The notes beneath the pieces are model-generated. The model was not told the DNA's origin, searched no databases, and was given only the letters and a program-made list of their open reading frames with translations. Both the position numbers and the translations under genes were made by a program. From Kribbella sp. VKM Ac-2569 (lineage in GTDB: Bacteria > Actinomycetota > Actinomycetes > Propionibacteriales > Kribbellaceae), in NCBI RefSeq assembly GCF_004216905.1, contig NZ_SGXJ01000001.1, forward strand, positions 1,674,001 to 1,738,000: a stretch of DNA of 64,000 bases. Direction: 5' to 3'. This document shows positions 37,701-45,264 of this stretch, piece after piece (position 1 is the first letter of the stretch; each line of letters begins with the position of its first letter).

Positions 37701-38353
37701 ACCACCGCATCTCGGTCGAGGTACAGGGCGCTGCCGGGGTGGTCGACGTCGATCCGCTCCCACTTCAAGAGGTAGCGGAAGGGCCGGTCTCCGGACCGTC
37801 GCCGGCCAACGCCGACCCAGGTGCAGCCGCAGTCCGCGGACCGCGAGCGGCCGGCCGAACGCCACTCGGCGTATGGCTCACCCGGCCCGACAGCGGCCAG
37901 CCGGTCGACGTCTTCGTCCGGCTGGTCGATCCGCTCGGCCGGCTCGCCGAACAGCAAGTCACCGTACCGGCGTTCGTTGCCGAACCGCCCAGTCTCGATC
38001 TCATCGACATCTTCACGATCGTCGGCCGCGGTGTGGTGGCACGGCTCCGCTCGGATGCCGATGTCGCAGCTCAACCCCCTTACGTTCTTGGGGTTCAAGC
38101 CCAGCGGACCCGCCGTCCGTTCCCGATCGGTCCGCTACCACCACCGGTCCGGGCTCGCTTCGAGCTCGACGACATCCCGACCCGCCCGGGCCCCTTCCCG
38201 AGCGCCGATCCCATCCAAGCCGTCCGAGTGACCGACGACCCGCCGCACGAGTACCAGATCCTCATCCGGCTGACACCCCCGATGGTCGTCACCTTCGTAC
38301 TGCGCGCCCCCAACGGCGCCCAGACCCAAGTAGTCGCCGAGGTGACCGCCTAA
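34709..38353 (+). CDS. giant (1214-aa) beta-rich partner protein, function unknown
   Basis: Starts at the ATG overlapping the upstream stop (TGATG), with GGAGGTGGAGGA before it, so the two giants are made in concert. There is no signal peptide or helix. The N-terminus MARRIAWPYWFRAEAAKIPW contains a Trp-rich helix. The rest reads as successive beta-sandwich units with Pro/Ala linkers (PVPVAPIPPPLPPGVPMG, about residues 685-702) and FN3-like units (ARVQWSVPAG..., PAAPVVSSVIGVAGTVALTM). Low-complexity Ala/Val/Pro usage is high, but the frame is intact with native codon bias. I recognise no catalytic motif. Likely a structural or adaptor partner of the 2254-aa protein. Confidence 0.85.
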   Translation: MARRIAWPYWFRAEAAKIPWPVIAEQHLQQVRQHHVVIDDRLLEHLKTIREKRPTEIQVRWICAKELGVPSEPFVVWQRSRRDQPERADFTQLPVKGGLGLNWSRVASYVEVECDPIDPARPVGLLVTRGALGLEATVGAAAVTSAGGARVRLVVRCPGGTRALLVNGHSPDLRIELLQQVLDDDEWTPLERVGLPVDSPWPGTSYDVGPQGFFDNPVDPVEAALQRLKRGGPPVGWYPVTATSRTAPLWAPPDYGMLLKEIRNETLPRIERIYRPALPPYEQQNVLDTGPVDGPSGSSLTATAELPVLSLLTLPASADPFLALGLGFGTSYLEERQHDQPGVGGDDLMVTAEYSDTPNGMGSTTMAAYLPTFPQHVNTATPINVAAVRDGLVAPEVPDRPWRETVRISWFRPPSTAALGQGTGGSLARFESPADTTAECLLPLRPAGDFRPLLPVPDGPEDQPEFRRTSIVDAAAEIPLGSGGRSPGYPVAVQDVFGVWSKWEDALYAGGEPAPPRPRIIAMALNSTFTGSTSCPATLEVELAVGWEDRTPVAVDLRVVMFPMASSTSPPPSGVTPFDPAPAGCFRRDVALSFAGHELQGGAGVQVEHLDSAGENVVPAGPAQGEEGRRYKVRISVPVLDFGVTARWGAALWTRSHLLIGVTSGLTPAAASPALTSAATPVPVAPIPPPLPPGVPMGSAPDAQGCSHARVQWSVPAGAQLQADKGIIVWEIAETALRQSVGLPARAAEGTLPGVRLQQLWDSYDALPADRRRSIFRRLMVLPGSAREADVTLPKGSTDIHLFTVTTLSTSGIESAWPGGAPAHASLQAVAAPRLRRPAAPVVSSVIGVAGTVALTMTSASRVPVREFRLFRTRSEVAARSFESMSPAFAVVPAVPPGAGQPPDPVTGELTYTANWTGAFGPSWDDWFVRAVAVPVDAVPVAAVRGLPSTACEPVVVTVLPGTAPDLAPLVATPIGTGELILVTTSTSAPPREVALGNHRISVEVQGAAGVVDVDPLPLQEVAEGPVSGPSPANADPGAAAVRGPRAAGRTPLGVWLTRPDSGQPVDVFVRLVDPLGRLAEQQVTVPAFVAEPPSLDLIDIFTIVGRGVVARLRSDADVAAQPPYVLGVQAQRTRRPFPIGPLPPPVRARFELDDIPTRPGPFPSADPIQAVRVTDDPPHEYQILIRLTPPMVVTFVLRAPNGAQTQVVAEVTA

Positions 38354-38369
38354 ATCTTGCATCTGTTTT

Positions 38370-38404
38370 GTTAGTCGGCTAAGTTTTCTGATTAGCCGAC
38401 TAAC
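38370..38404. promoter_or_regulatory. inverted repeat operator upstream of SDR gene
   Basis: GTTAGTCGGCTAA (38370-38382) and TTAGCCGACTAAC (38392-38404), perfect 13-bp arms with a 9-nt spacer, 22 bp before the SDR ATG. Each arm is itself a near-palindrome (TTAG-YCGR-CTAA), so two dimers could bind. It begins 16 bp after the giant-gene stop, so a terminator role is possible, but the repeated TTAG/CTAA half-sites look like an operator. Confidence 0.68.
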
Positions 38405-38426
38405 AATGTATGCAGGAGGACGGGTC

Positions 38427-39206
38427 ATGGACCTGGGTTTGAAGGATGCCGCGGTGCTGGTGACGGGTGGGTCGTCGGGGATCGGGCGGGCGACCGCGAT
38501 CGCGTACGGGCGGGAAGGTGCCCGGGTCGCGATCACCTACAACTCCCAGAAGGACGCGGCCGAGGCGGTCGCGGAGGAGATCGACGCGGCCGGCGGTACG
38601 GCGTACGTCGTCCAGCTGGACCTCGGTGCGCCCGAGACGATCGCGGCCGCCGTCGCGTCGACGGTCGAGCATTGGGGCGGGCTGGACGCCGTGGTCGCGA
38701 ACGCGGTCAGCTGGGGAACTCTCGGGTACGACGACCGACCGGAGCGGATTGAGGACTCCCGGGTCGAGTGGTGGACCGAGATCATCCGCGCCAACCTCGA
38801 GGGCAACTTCCACCTTGTCCAGCAGGTCGCGCCGGCACTCCGCGCCTCCGAACACGGGCGGCTGGTGCTGATCTCGACGGACATCGCCGAGCGCGGCATG
38901 CGCGGCACCTGGGCGTACGGCGCAGCGAAGGCAGGACTGCACGGCCTGGCGGCGAGCCTGCAGCACGATCTCGGCGCGGACGGCGTACTGGTCAACGTCG
39001 TACTCCCGGGCATCACGCTGGAGAACGGGGCGCACCGGGTCATCCCCCGCCAGGCGCTGGACCGGATCGCGGCCGGATTCACCGCCCGGCACCTGCCGGA
39101 CGCGTCCGAGCTCGCCGACGCGATCCTGTTCCTGACCTCGCCTCGGACCAAGGCGATCCAGGGCCAGCTGCTGCACGTGACCGGCGGCGATCTGATCCCT
39201 GCGTAA
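38427..39206 (+). CDS. short-chain dehydrogenase/reductase
   Basis: A 259-aa classical SDR. The cofactor motif TGGSSGIG is at 13-20, and the catalytic Ser150, Tyr164 and Lys168 are in LISTD and WAYGAAKAG. Usual NNAG is replaced by VANAVS. It resembles 3-oxoacyl-ACP reductase-like SDRs, with the C-terminal TGGDLIP. AGGAGGA precedes the ATG. The upstream double palindrome suggests dedicated regulation. The substrate is unknown. Confidence 0.9.
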   Translation: MDLGLKDAAVLVTGGSSGIGRATAIAYGREGARVAITYNSQKDAAEAVAEEIDAAGGTAYVVQLDLGAPETIAAAVASTVEHWGGLDAVVANAVSWGTLGYDDRPERIEDSRVEWWTEIIRANLEGNFHLVQQVAPALRASEHGRLVLISTDIAERGMRGTWAYGAAKAGLHGLAASLQHDLGADGVLVNVVLPGITLENGAHRVIPRQALDRIAAGFTARHLPDASELADAILFLTSPRTKAIQGQLLHVTGGDLIPA

Positions 39207-39271
39207 TGCAGCCTTGACGGCGTCGGCGCTTGTACGGTGGGCTCAGAAGCACTCCGGAAAGGAGCGTCGCG

Positions 39272-39850
39272 ATGGCCCGGGCACTGATCGTGGTTGATGT
39301 GCAGAACGACTTCTGCGAGGGCGGCAGCCTGGCCGTCGCCGGTGGCGCCGACGTCGCGTTCCGGATCGGCGAGCTACTGCACAAATGGCACGAGGCCGAG
39401 CCGGACGAGCGGCAGTACGCGTACGTCGTGGCCACCCGGGACCACCACATCGACCCGGGTGACCACTTCTCCAAGGAACCCGACTTCGTGCACTCCTGGC
39501 CGCGGCACTGCGTGGCCGGCACCGACGGCGTCAGCTTCCACCCGAACCTGGACCCGCAGCCGTTCGACGCGATCTTCGACAAGGGCGAGTACGCGGCCGC
39601 GTACTCCGGCTTCGAGGGCAAGTCGCACGAGGGCGGTCACACGCTCGCCGACTGGTTACGCGGTAAGGGCGTCACCGACGTCGACGTCTGCGGTATCGCG
39701 ACCGACTACTGCGTCCGCGCGACCGCCCTCGACGCCCGCCAGGAAGGCTTCGGTACGACGGTTCTCACCGGCCTGACCGCAGGCGTCGCCGAGGCCAGCA
39801 CCGACCAGGCCCTGACCGACCTCCGCAACGCAGGCGTAGCTCTCACCTGA
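39272..39850 (+). CDS. pncA: nicotinamidase
   Basis: Hydrolyses nicotinamide to nicotinate for NAD salvage, feeding PncB (8.6 kb in this window). A 192-aa isochorismatase-fold enzyme: catalytic Asp9 (VVDVQNDF), Lys104 (FDKGEY) and Cys147 (GIATDYCV). The metal site is around TRDHHIDPGDHF (57-65). AAAGGAG lies before ATG 39272. Confidence 0.94.
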   Translation: MARALIVVDVQNDFCEGGSLAVAGGADVAFRIGELLHKWHEAEPDERQYAYVVATRDHHIDPGDHFSKEPDFVHSWPRHCVAGTDGVSFHPNLDPQPFDAIFDKGEYAAAYSGFEGKSHEGGHTLADWLRGKGVTDVDVCGIATDYCVRATALDARQEGFGTTVLTGLTAGVAEASTDQALTDLRNAGVALT

Positions 39851-39878
39851 CCGCTTCGCGCTGAGGGGAAGCGTCCTG

Positions 39879-40559
39879 TTACAGGGCGACGTAGGGCTGC
39901 TCGGCTCCGTCGCGCTTGGTGTGGGTTGTCCAGTAGTGCTGAGCGATGGTGTCGGGCTGGGTTTCGGGCCCGCCGGCGCCGATCCAGGCGAAGAGCGGGA
40001 CGTGCGCGACGTACACGCCGGTGTCCGCGGTCGCCTGGTGCAGCTTCAACGCGTAGCTGCGCAGCGCACCGCTGCCGATGGTGGTCGTGGTGAACTCGGC
40101 GGGCCCGGCCAGCGGGTCCTTGGAAGTGCCGCCGGTGGTGTAGAGGATGGTGCCGCTGCCGCGCTTGATCATGGTGGGCAGCACCTGCTCGGTGGCCGCG
40201 ATCCCGCCGTAGAGGTAGTAGTCGATCTGCGGCTGGATGTTGGCTCTGCTCGCCTCCAGCGGGCCTGGGTTGCTCAGGCCGGGGACGTGGCTGTGCGGGG
40301 CAGGCGAGTACTCGAGGACGTCTACGTCTCCGAAGCGCTCCTTGATCCGGTCGAAGGCGACGGCGACCGACGCCGGGTCCATGACGTCGGCAGCGAAGCC
40401 GGCAGCCTCGATCCCGGCCTCCTTCAGCTCAGCGGCGAGGGTGTCGAGTTTCTCCTGGGTGCGCGCGACAAGCGCGACGGAGAATCCGTTGTCCCCGAAG
40501 GCCTTGGCGATGGACAGGCCGAGGCCGGATCCGGCTCCGACGATGGCGATGGTGGGCAC
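39879..40559 (-). CDS. short-chain dehydrogenase/reductase, atypical active site
   Basis: A 226-aa SDR. The Rossmann motif VGAGSGLGLSIA (7-18) is clear, but the usual YxxxK is not: the region reads TGGTSKDPLAGPAEFTTTTIGSGALRSYALKL. A reduced or altered activity is therefore possible. It is divergent from an HxlR regulator with an 82-bp gap holding an operator-like dyad, a common arrangement for redox- or aldehyde-responsive HxlR regulators and their targets. Confidence 0.85.
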   Translation of the reverse strand: MPTIAIVGAGSGLGLSIAKAFGDNGFSVALVARTQEKLDTLAAELKEAGIEAAGFAADVMDPASVAVAFDRIKERFGDVDVLEYSPAPHSHVPGLSNPGPLEASRANIQPQIDYYLYGGIAATEQVLPTMIKRGSGTILYTTGGTSKDPLAGPAEFTTTTIGSGALRSYALKLHQATADTGVYVAHVPLFAWIGAGGPETQPDTIAQHYWTTHTKRDGAEQPYVAL

Positions 40560-40612
40560 GGTGAGTTTCCTTTCGGTGATGAATGGGACTGCTACTTACT
40601 GGTCGTGTGGTA

Positions 40613-40630
40613 ACAGACTGAGAGGTCTGT
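40613..40630. promoter_or_regulatory. dyad in the SDR-hxlR divergent promoter
   Basis: ACAGAC-TGAGAG-GTCTGT, 6-bp arms with a 6-nt spacer, 11 bp upstream of the HxlR-type start. Likely an autoregulatory binding site for the adjacent regulator. Confidence 0.5.
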
Positions 40631-40641
40631 ATTGTGGTGAG

Positions 40642-41082
40642 ATGGCGACACCGACGAGGATCAGCGGGCCGTGTCAGGCATGGCCCGAAGACAGCGCGTT
40701 CATCCGCGAGGTGCTCGACCGGATCGGCGACAAGTGGACCGTGCTGATCATCAGCACGCTCGGCGGAGGGCGGCTGCGCTACTCCGAACTACTGGCGAGC
40801 ATTCCCGGGATCTCGCAGCGGATGCTGACCCAGACACTCAAGAACCTCGAGCGTGACGGTCTGATCACGCGGACCGCGTACGCCGAGGTCCCGCCGCGAG
40901 TGGAGTACGAGCTGACGGATCTCGGTCGATCCCTGATGAATGCGGTGATGGCGATGGCCGGCTGGGCCGCCACCCACCACAGCGAGATCGCCACCAACCG
41001 TGCGGCCAGCGAACTCACAGGAGTAGGCCGCGGCAAGACCCCGGTCAACAACCATCTTCCTCACCTCACTAGTAGTGCGTAA
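40642..41082 (+). CDS. HxlR-family winged-helix regulator
   Basis: A 146-aa regulator. Family signature seen: CQAWPEDSAFIREVLDRIGDKWTVLIISTL, then LRYSELLASIPGISQRMLTQTLKNLERDGLI and YAEVPPRVEYELTDLGRSL. The N-terminal Cys (about residue 11) is in the position used for redox or aldehyde sensing in HxlR/YodB types. It is divergent from the SDR at 39.9-40.6 kb, its probable target. Confidence 0.92.
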   Translation: MATPTRISGPCQAWPEDSAFIREVLDRIGDKWTVLIISTLGGGRLRYSELLASIPGISQRMLTQTLKNLERDGLITRTAYAEVPPRVEYELTDLGRSLMNAVMAMAGWAATHHSEIATNRAASELTGVGRGKTPVNNHLPHLTSSA

Positions 41083-41153
41083 CACCATCATGAGTGAGTA
41101 AGAGAGGGCTTACAAAAGGCACTTTGAAGTGCGTACAGCGGCGCGCAGTTCTC

Positions 41154-42686
41154 TTATCTGACGGGGGCTCCTGGGCCGAGGGGGATGCCGAGGGCCCACC
41201 AGGCGAGGAAGAGGAGGGTCCAGGCGATCGTCATCGAGACGGCGAGCGGAACCGTGTACGACGCGAGTGTGCCGACGCCGGCGTCCTTGCGGTAGCGCTG
41301 CAGGAAGCCGAGTGCCATCACGAAGTACGGGCTCATCGGCGTGATCGCCGTCGACCCCGAGTCCGCGATTCGGAACAGCGCCTGCGTGGTCTCGGCCGGA
41401 ACGCTCAGCAGCAGCATCATCGGCACCAGGATCGGCGCGGTCAGCGACCACATCGCGGAGCCGCTCGTCACCAGCACGTTGATCACCGTCAGCAGCGCGA
41501 GGATGCCGAGGAAGATCACCACCTTCGGCGCCCCGAGATCACCGAGCACCCGGGCCGATTCCGCGGACAGCAGGTCCCCGATGTTGCTCCAGTCGAAGTA
41601 CGCGAGGAACTGCGCGATCGCGAAGAACAGCACCAGCACCGGCGCCATCTGCTTGATACCCTCGGCCATCAGCTTCGGTACGTCGGCCGCGCGCTCGATC
41701 GCCTTCACAGTCACGCCGTACGTGATGCCGACCAGGCCGAAGAGGACGGCGACCACCAGCGCGATGCCGTCCAGGAACGGCGAGTCGACGATGCTGCCGT
41801 CCTTGCCGCGCAACGGCGAGCCGTGCGGCAGCAGCATCGCGACGATCGCCGCGGCCGCGACCAGGAACACGATCCCGGCCCGGCGCAGACCCTTGCGCTC
41901 GGCAACCGACACGGCCAGCTGATCCGCGTCGTCACCAGGCGCGTCCGGGTCGGCGTCGAGGTCGGTCCGCTTGCTCAGCACCAACCGGGTGACCAGCGTG
42001 ATCACCAGCGCGAGCAGGACCGACGACGCGATGTTGAAGAACCAGTTCGACAGCACCGAGACATGGGCGTTCGGGTCGATCGTCTTGGCGGCCGCGGTGG
42101 TGATGCCGGCGAAGATCGCGTCGTTCGGGGTCGGGATCGGGCTGGCGTCGTACCCGGAGGCGATCGCGGTGTACGCGACCACGATGCCGAGGATGGGCGA
42201 CCGGCCGACCGCGCGGAACGCGAGCCCGCCGAGCGGCACCAGGATGATGTACGCCGCGGCCGACGCGACATGCGCCATCGTGCCGGCGAACGCGACCGCG
42301 AACACCACCATCGACTGCGGCACCCGGGACACACTGACCCGCATCAGCACCTGCAGGAACCCGGTCCGCTCGGCCAGCGCGACGCCCATGATCACGACCA
42401 CGATCGTGGCCATCGGCGGGAACTCGGCGAAGTTCGAGATCGCCGTCGACACCGCCATCTGCAGGCCGTCACCGGACAGCAGGTTCTGGACGGCGACCTC
42501 CTTGCCGTCCTTCGGCGAGAGTACGGAGACGTCCAGCGCGGACAGGATCGCGCTCACCACGGCCAGGATCGCCGACAGGATCCAGAACAGCCAGAACGGG
42601 TGCGGCAGCGCGTTCCCGATCCGCTCGATGACGGCCATCGCCCTGACCAGGCGCGGCAGCTCCCTCGTGTCGGTCGCCGTACTCAT
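41154..42686 (-). CDS. AbgT-family transporter
   Basis: A 510-aa, multi-helix membrane protein. HPFWLFWILSAILAVVSAIL opens it; family landmarks include GVALAERTGFLQVLMR, GTMAHVASAAAYIILVPLGG, GYDASPIPTPNDAIFAG, VTSGSAMWSLTAPILVPM and DSGSTAITPMSPYFVMAL. AbgT members carry p-aminobenzoyl-glutamate inward or sulfonamides outward. Its start overlaps the esterase stop by 4 bp (ATGA), so the two genes are coupled; the transported compound may be an amide or ester hydrolysed by the cassette. Confidence 0.92.
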   Translation of the reverse strand: MSTATDTRELPRLVRAMAVIERIGNALPHPFWLFWILSAILAVVSAILSALDVSVLSPKDGKEVAVQNLLSGDGLQMAVSTAISNFAEFPPMATIVVVIMGVALAERTGFLQVLMRVSVSRVPQSMVVFAVAFAGTMAHVASAAAYIILVPLGGLAFRAVGRSPILGIVVAYTAIASGYDASPIPTPNDAIFAGITTAAAKTIDPNAHVSVLSNWFFNIASSVLLALVITLVTRLVLSKRTDLDADPDAPGDDADQLAVSVAERKGLRRAGIVFLVAAAAIVAMLLPHGSPLRGKDGSIVDSPFLDGIALVVAVLFGLVGITYGVTVKAIERAADVPKLMAEGIKQMAPVLVLFFAIAQFLAYFDWSNIGDLLSAESARVLGDLGAPKVVIFLGILALLTVINVLVTSGSAMWSLTAPILVPMMLLLSVPAETTQALFRIADSGSTAITPMSPYFVMALGFLQRYRKDAGVGTLASYTVPLAVSMTIAWTLLFLAWWALGIPLGPGAPVR

Positions 42687-43618
42687 AATGTATGCGCCTC
42701 GAAGAACGCGCCGATCAGCTCGTGCGCTTCGAACGTCTGCGTCACGTAGCCCGGGCCGGACGTCGCATCCGATCCCGGCCAGCTGTGTCCGCCGTCGGTG
42801 ACCGCGACGTGCACGACGTCGGCCTTGCAGCCCTTGTAGGTGAACTTCAGTACGTCGTCACCGATCCGGCTCGTCTTCGGATCCGGGTCGCAGTGGTCGC
42901 GGACGGTCCAGTCCCGGACCCACGTCTGTACGTCGGGCAGGTCGCGCTGACCGTCACCGCCGTACGGGATCGTGGTGTCGCCGGTGCCGTGGATGTCGAG
43001 CACCGGGACCGGGCGGCTCGGCGCGCAGTGCGTGCCCTCGATGTAGAACGCGCCGGAGACCGGGGCGATCGCCGCGATCCGATCGGCGAGCCGGCAGGCG
43101 AGGATCCCGGTGAAGCCGGCGCCGTTGGACTTGCCGGTCGCGTAGACGGCGTCCGTGTCGACGCAGTACGACGCCTCCAGCCGGTCGAGCAGATCCTCGG
43201 TGAACTTCACGTCGTCGACGCCCTCGGCGGAGTACGGCGCGCCCTGCCAGGCCTGCTTGTTCTCGTCACCGATCACACCGTTGGGGTAGGCAACGATCGC
43301 GTCGAGCTTCGACAGGTCGGAGAACGCCTCGGTCTGCGCGCCGGTCTTGCCGCGGCCGTGGTACACAAGGATGAGTCGCTTGGCCTTGGAGCTCTGGTAG
43401 TTGTCCGGCACGTGCAGGCGATAGGTGCGCGTGAGACCGCCGCTGGTGACGGTGTAGTCGCCGCTCGGTGCGGCCTGCTTGCCGCAACCGGCACTGTTGG
43501 TGCCGGCCGCAGTTGCCGTGGGCAACGTGGTGGCGGCGGTCACCAGAGCCGCCGCTCCTAGCAGCGCACCGACTCGGCGGGCGGTACGACGGGGGATTTT
43601 GGGGCGTGCGAGGTTCAT
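42683..43618 (-). CDS. secreted esterase, LpqC / PHB-depolymerase-like
   Basis: A 311-aa exported alpha/beta hydrolase. The signal peptide comprises RRTARRVGALLGAAALVTAATTL with cleavage near ATAA. Its body resembles the feruloyl esterase/poly(3-hydroxybutyrate) depolymerase family: YRLHVPDNYQ, VYHGRGKTG, nucleophile Ser in GKSNGAGF, Asp in DIHGTGD and His in GGHSWPG. The start codon 43618 has GGAGG upstream. It is translationally coupled to abgT. Confidence 0.87.
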   Translation of the reverse strand: MNLARPKIPRRTARRVGALLGAAALVTAATTLPTATAAGTNSAGCGKQAAPSGDYTVTSGGLTRTYRLHVPDNYQSSKAKRLILVYHGRGKTGAQTEAFSDLSKLDAIVAYPNGVIGDENKQAWQGAPYSAEGVDDVKFTEDLLDRLEASYCVDTDAVYATGKSNGAGFTGILACRLADRIAAIAPVSGAFYIEGTHCAPSRPVPVLDIHGTGDTTIPYGGDGQRDLPDVQTWVRDWTVRDHCDPDPKTSRIGDDVLKFTYKGCKADVVHVAVTDGGHSWPGSDATSGPGYVTQTFEAHELIGAFFEAHTL

Positions 43619-43667
43619 CAGGGGCCTCCTCGGGGGCATGCGGCCTGCAGGCGGGCAGGCTCGCGCC

Positions 43668-43691
43668 TGGACCTCCCTGAGCGAAGGTCCA
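43668..43691. terminator. hairpin between creatininase-type gene and esterase
   Basis: TGGACCT (43668-43674) and AGGTCCA (43685-43691) with a 10-nt loop, in the 105-bp gap between two minus-strand genes. It could attenuate transcription from the GntR promoter or be an internal operator; no T-run follows. Confidence 0.4.
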
Positions 43692-43723
43692 GTGTTCGGG
43701 GGTGCAGCGTCAGGCTCTCGCGA

Positions 43724-44467
43724 TCAGGCTGAGAGCAAGTCGTCGGCGAAGGCGGCGATCCGGTCGGCGGCGGTCTCCACGAGGAGCCGGCCGTCCTCGG
43801 CTGTGGCGCGGCGGGGATCACCCAGCACGCCACGCTTGTGGTACGCGTCGAACCCGACGGACAGCCGCGGTCCGCGCGACTGCCGGGAGAGCCGGGCCGT
43901 GGTGTTCAGGTCGTCGAGCGTGGTGGCGCCGGGCTCCAGGCGGTCGGCCTGGACCAGGTCCGGTGCCAGGTACAGCATCTGCGCGGTCTCCGCCTCGCCG
44001 GCGTGACCGTGCACCTCGCTGACTCCTGTGATCAGGTCCGAAACGACGGACGTGACGGGGGTCCACGCGAACGTGAGCTCGCTGCGGACGTACTCCTGCG
44101 CGAGCACGGACAGGGCGGCGTTGTTCCCTCCGTGCCCGGTGATCACCAGGAACTGCCGCCAGCCGTGGTCGTGCAGGCTGGACACCAGGTCCCGGAGAAC
44201 TTGCATGAACGTTGCCGGCGACAACGTCATCGTCCCGGCAAACGCCATGTGGTGCGGTGAGACGCCGTACGGGACTGCCGGGGCGATCACCGCGCGGCCG
44301 GCCAGCCGTTCCGCGACCCGCTCGGCGACGCCGACGGCGCGGACGGTGTCGGTGGACATCGCCATCCCGCCACCGTGCTGTTCCTGCGCGCCGACCGGAA
44401 CGATCACCAGCGGGGACCGGCGTACGGCGGCCTGCGCTTCATCGGTCGTCATTTCGGCAAGTCTCAC
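43724..44467 (-). CDS. creatininase-family amidohydrolase
   Basis: A 247-aa metal hydrolase. Family motifs present: PVGAQEQHGGGMAMSTD (Glu and His and Asp ligands), GHGGNN and HAGEAET. Relatives include creatinine amidohydrolase and the MftE peptidase; the mycofactocin genes needed for the latter are not in view, so small amide hydrolysis is likelier. It overlaps the gntR stop by 4 bp and so is co-translated. Confidence 0.9.
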   Translation of the reverse strand: MRLAEMTTDEAQAAVRRSPLVIVPVGAQEQHGGGMAMSTDTVRAVGVAERVAERLAGRAVIAPAVPYGVSPHHMAFAGTMTLSPATFMQVLRDLVSSLHDHGWRQFLVITGHGGNNAALSVLAQEYVRSELTFAWTPVTSVVSDLITGVSEVHGHAGEAETAQMLYLAPDLVQADRLEPGATTLDDLNTTARLSRQSRGPRLSVGFDAYHKRGVLGDPRRATAEDGRLLVETAADRIAAFADDLLSA

Positions 44468-45153
44468 GACAGCTCCGGCGAGGACTCGACGGCGCGGCGG
44501 ATGTTGTCGAGGTGTTCGCGGGTGAGGCGCTCGGCCTGTACGGCGTCCTGCGCGCGGACGGCCTCCACGATCGCCTGGTGCTCCTTGTGATCGCGTCCGC
44601 GGTTGTCGTACAGCGCGCGGATCTGCTGCTGCTCGCGGACCCGGACCTTCAGCAGCGAGGCCAGAACCTCTTGCAGCAAAGGGTTCCCGGAAGCGGCCGC
44701 GAGCTCGACGTGGAAGTTCAGCGCGAACGCCGGACCACCGGGCGGGACGAGCGCGTTGGTGACGGCGGCCTCCAGGCGCTCCAGGTTCTCGGCCCGGCGC
44801 GCCAGGGCCGACTGCGCCGCGACCGCCGGCTCGATCACCAGGCGCGCACTGATCAGCTGCAGCACCGAGTCCTTCGTGATCGGCGGCCGATGCGGATTCG
44901 CCAGTACGACGTTGTTGATCGTCGGACCGACGTACGTCCCGGAACCGTGCCGGAACTCGACCGCTCCGGTCGCCTCGAGCTTCCGCAGCGCCTCCCGAAC
45001 CGTCGGCGTGGTGATCGCGAACCGCTTCGCCAGCTCCCGCGCCGACGGGATCGCGTCACCGGGCCGCAGCCCGCCGTCCCGGATGATCCCGAGAATCGAC
45101 TCGGTCAACCGGTCGGACAGACTGGGCGGCACTTCCGCAGCTGAGTAACTCAC
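44464..45153 (-). CDS. GntR regulator, FadR subfamily
   Basis: A 229-aa regulator. The winged helix is at 12-76 (LTESILGIIRDGGLRPGDAIPSARELAKRF, TTPTVREALRKLEATG, HGSGTYV) and an FCD all-helical effector domain follows. It begins with GTG 45153. The dyad CTAAATCACTTAG lies 7 bp before the start and fits the FadR-subfamily pattern, so it is probably self-regulated. It should control the downstream creatininase, esterase and abgT genes. Confidence 0.92.
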   Translation of the reverse strand: MSYSAAEVPPSLSDRLTESILGIIRDGGLRPGDAIPSARELAKRFAITTPTVREALRKLEATGAVEFRHGSGTYVGPTINNVVLANPHRPPITKDSVLQLISARLVIEPAVAAQSALARRAENLERLEAAVTNALVPPGGPAFALNFHVELAAASGNPLLQEVLASLLKVRVREQQQIRALYDNRGRDHKEHQAIVEAVRAQDAVQAERLTREHLDNIRRAVESSPELS

Positions 45154-45160
45154 AAACTGA

Positions 45161-45173
45161 CTAAATCACTTAG
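45161..45173. promoter_or_regulatory. putative FadR-type GntR operator
   Basis: CTAAATCACTTAG, a CTAA-N5-TTAG dyad, 7 bp upstream of the gntR start and in the place where a ribosome site would be expected. No Shine-Dalgarno is seen, so the transcript may be leaderless. Confidence 0.6.
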
Positions 45174-45210
45174 CCACACCCCGGTCAAGACCTCGGTGAG
45201 CAGGCGGCCA

Positions 45211-45262
45211 CCATTTGCCTGGCTGACCCAGGCAAATTGGTGGGTCTGCCAGGCAAATTTGG
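45211..45262 (-). terminator. hairpin plus direct repeat after the 5'-nucleotidase gene
   Basis: CCATTTGCCTGG (45211-45222) and CCAGGCAAATTGG (45228-45240) form a stem with a 5-nt loop; a further CCAGGCAAATTTGG lies at 45249-45262, 2 bp after the nucleotidase stop. The extra copy would allow two alternative stems. It probably separates the nucleotidase transcript from the gntR promoter. Confidence 0.6.
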
Positions 45263-45264
45263 CG

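Noticed and set aside
39879-40559. Reading the SDR as a pseudogene because YxxxK is absent
   Set aside because: The frame is intact, codon use is normal and it pairs with a divergent regulator; an atypical active site is the simpler reading.
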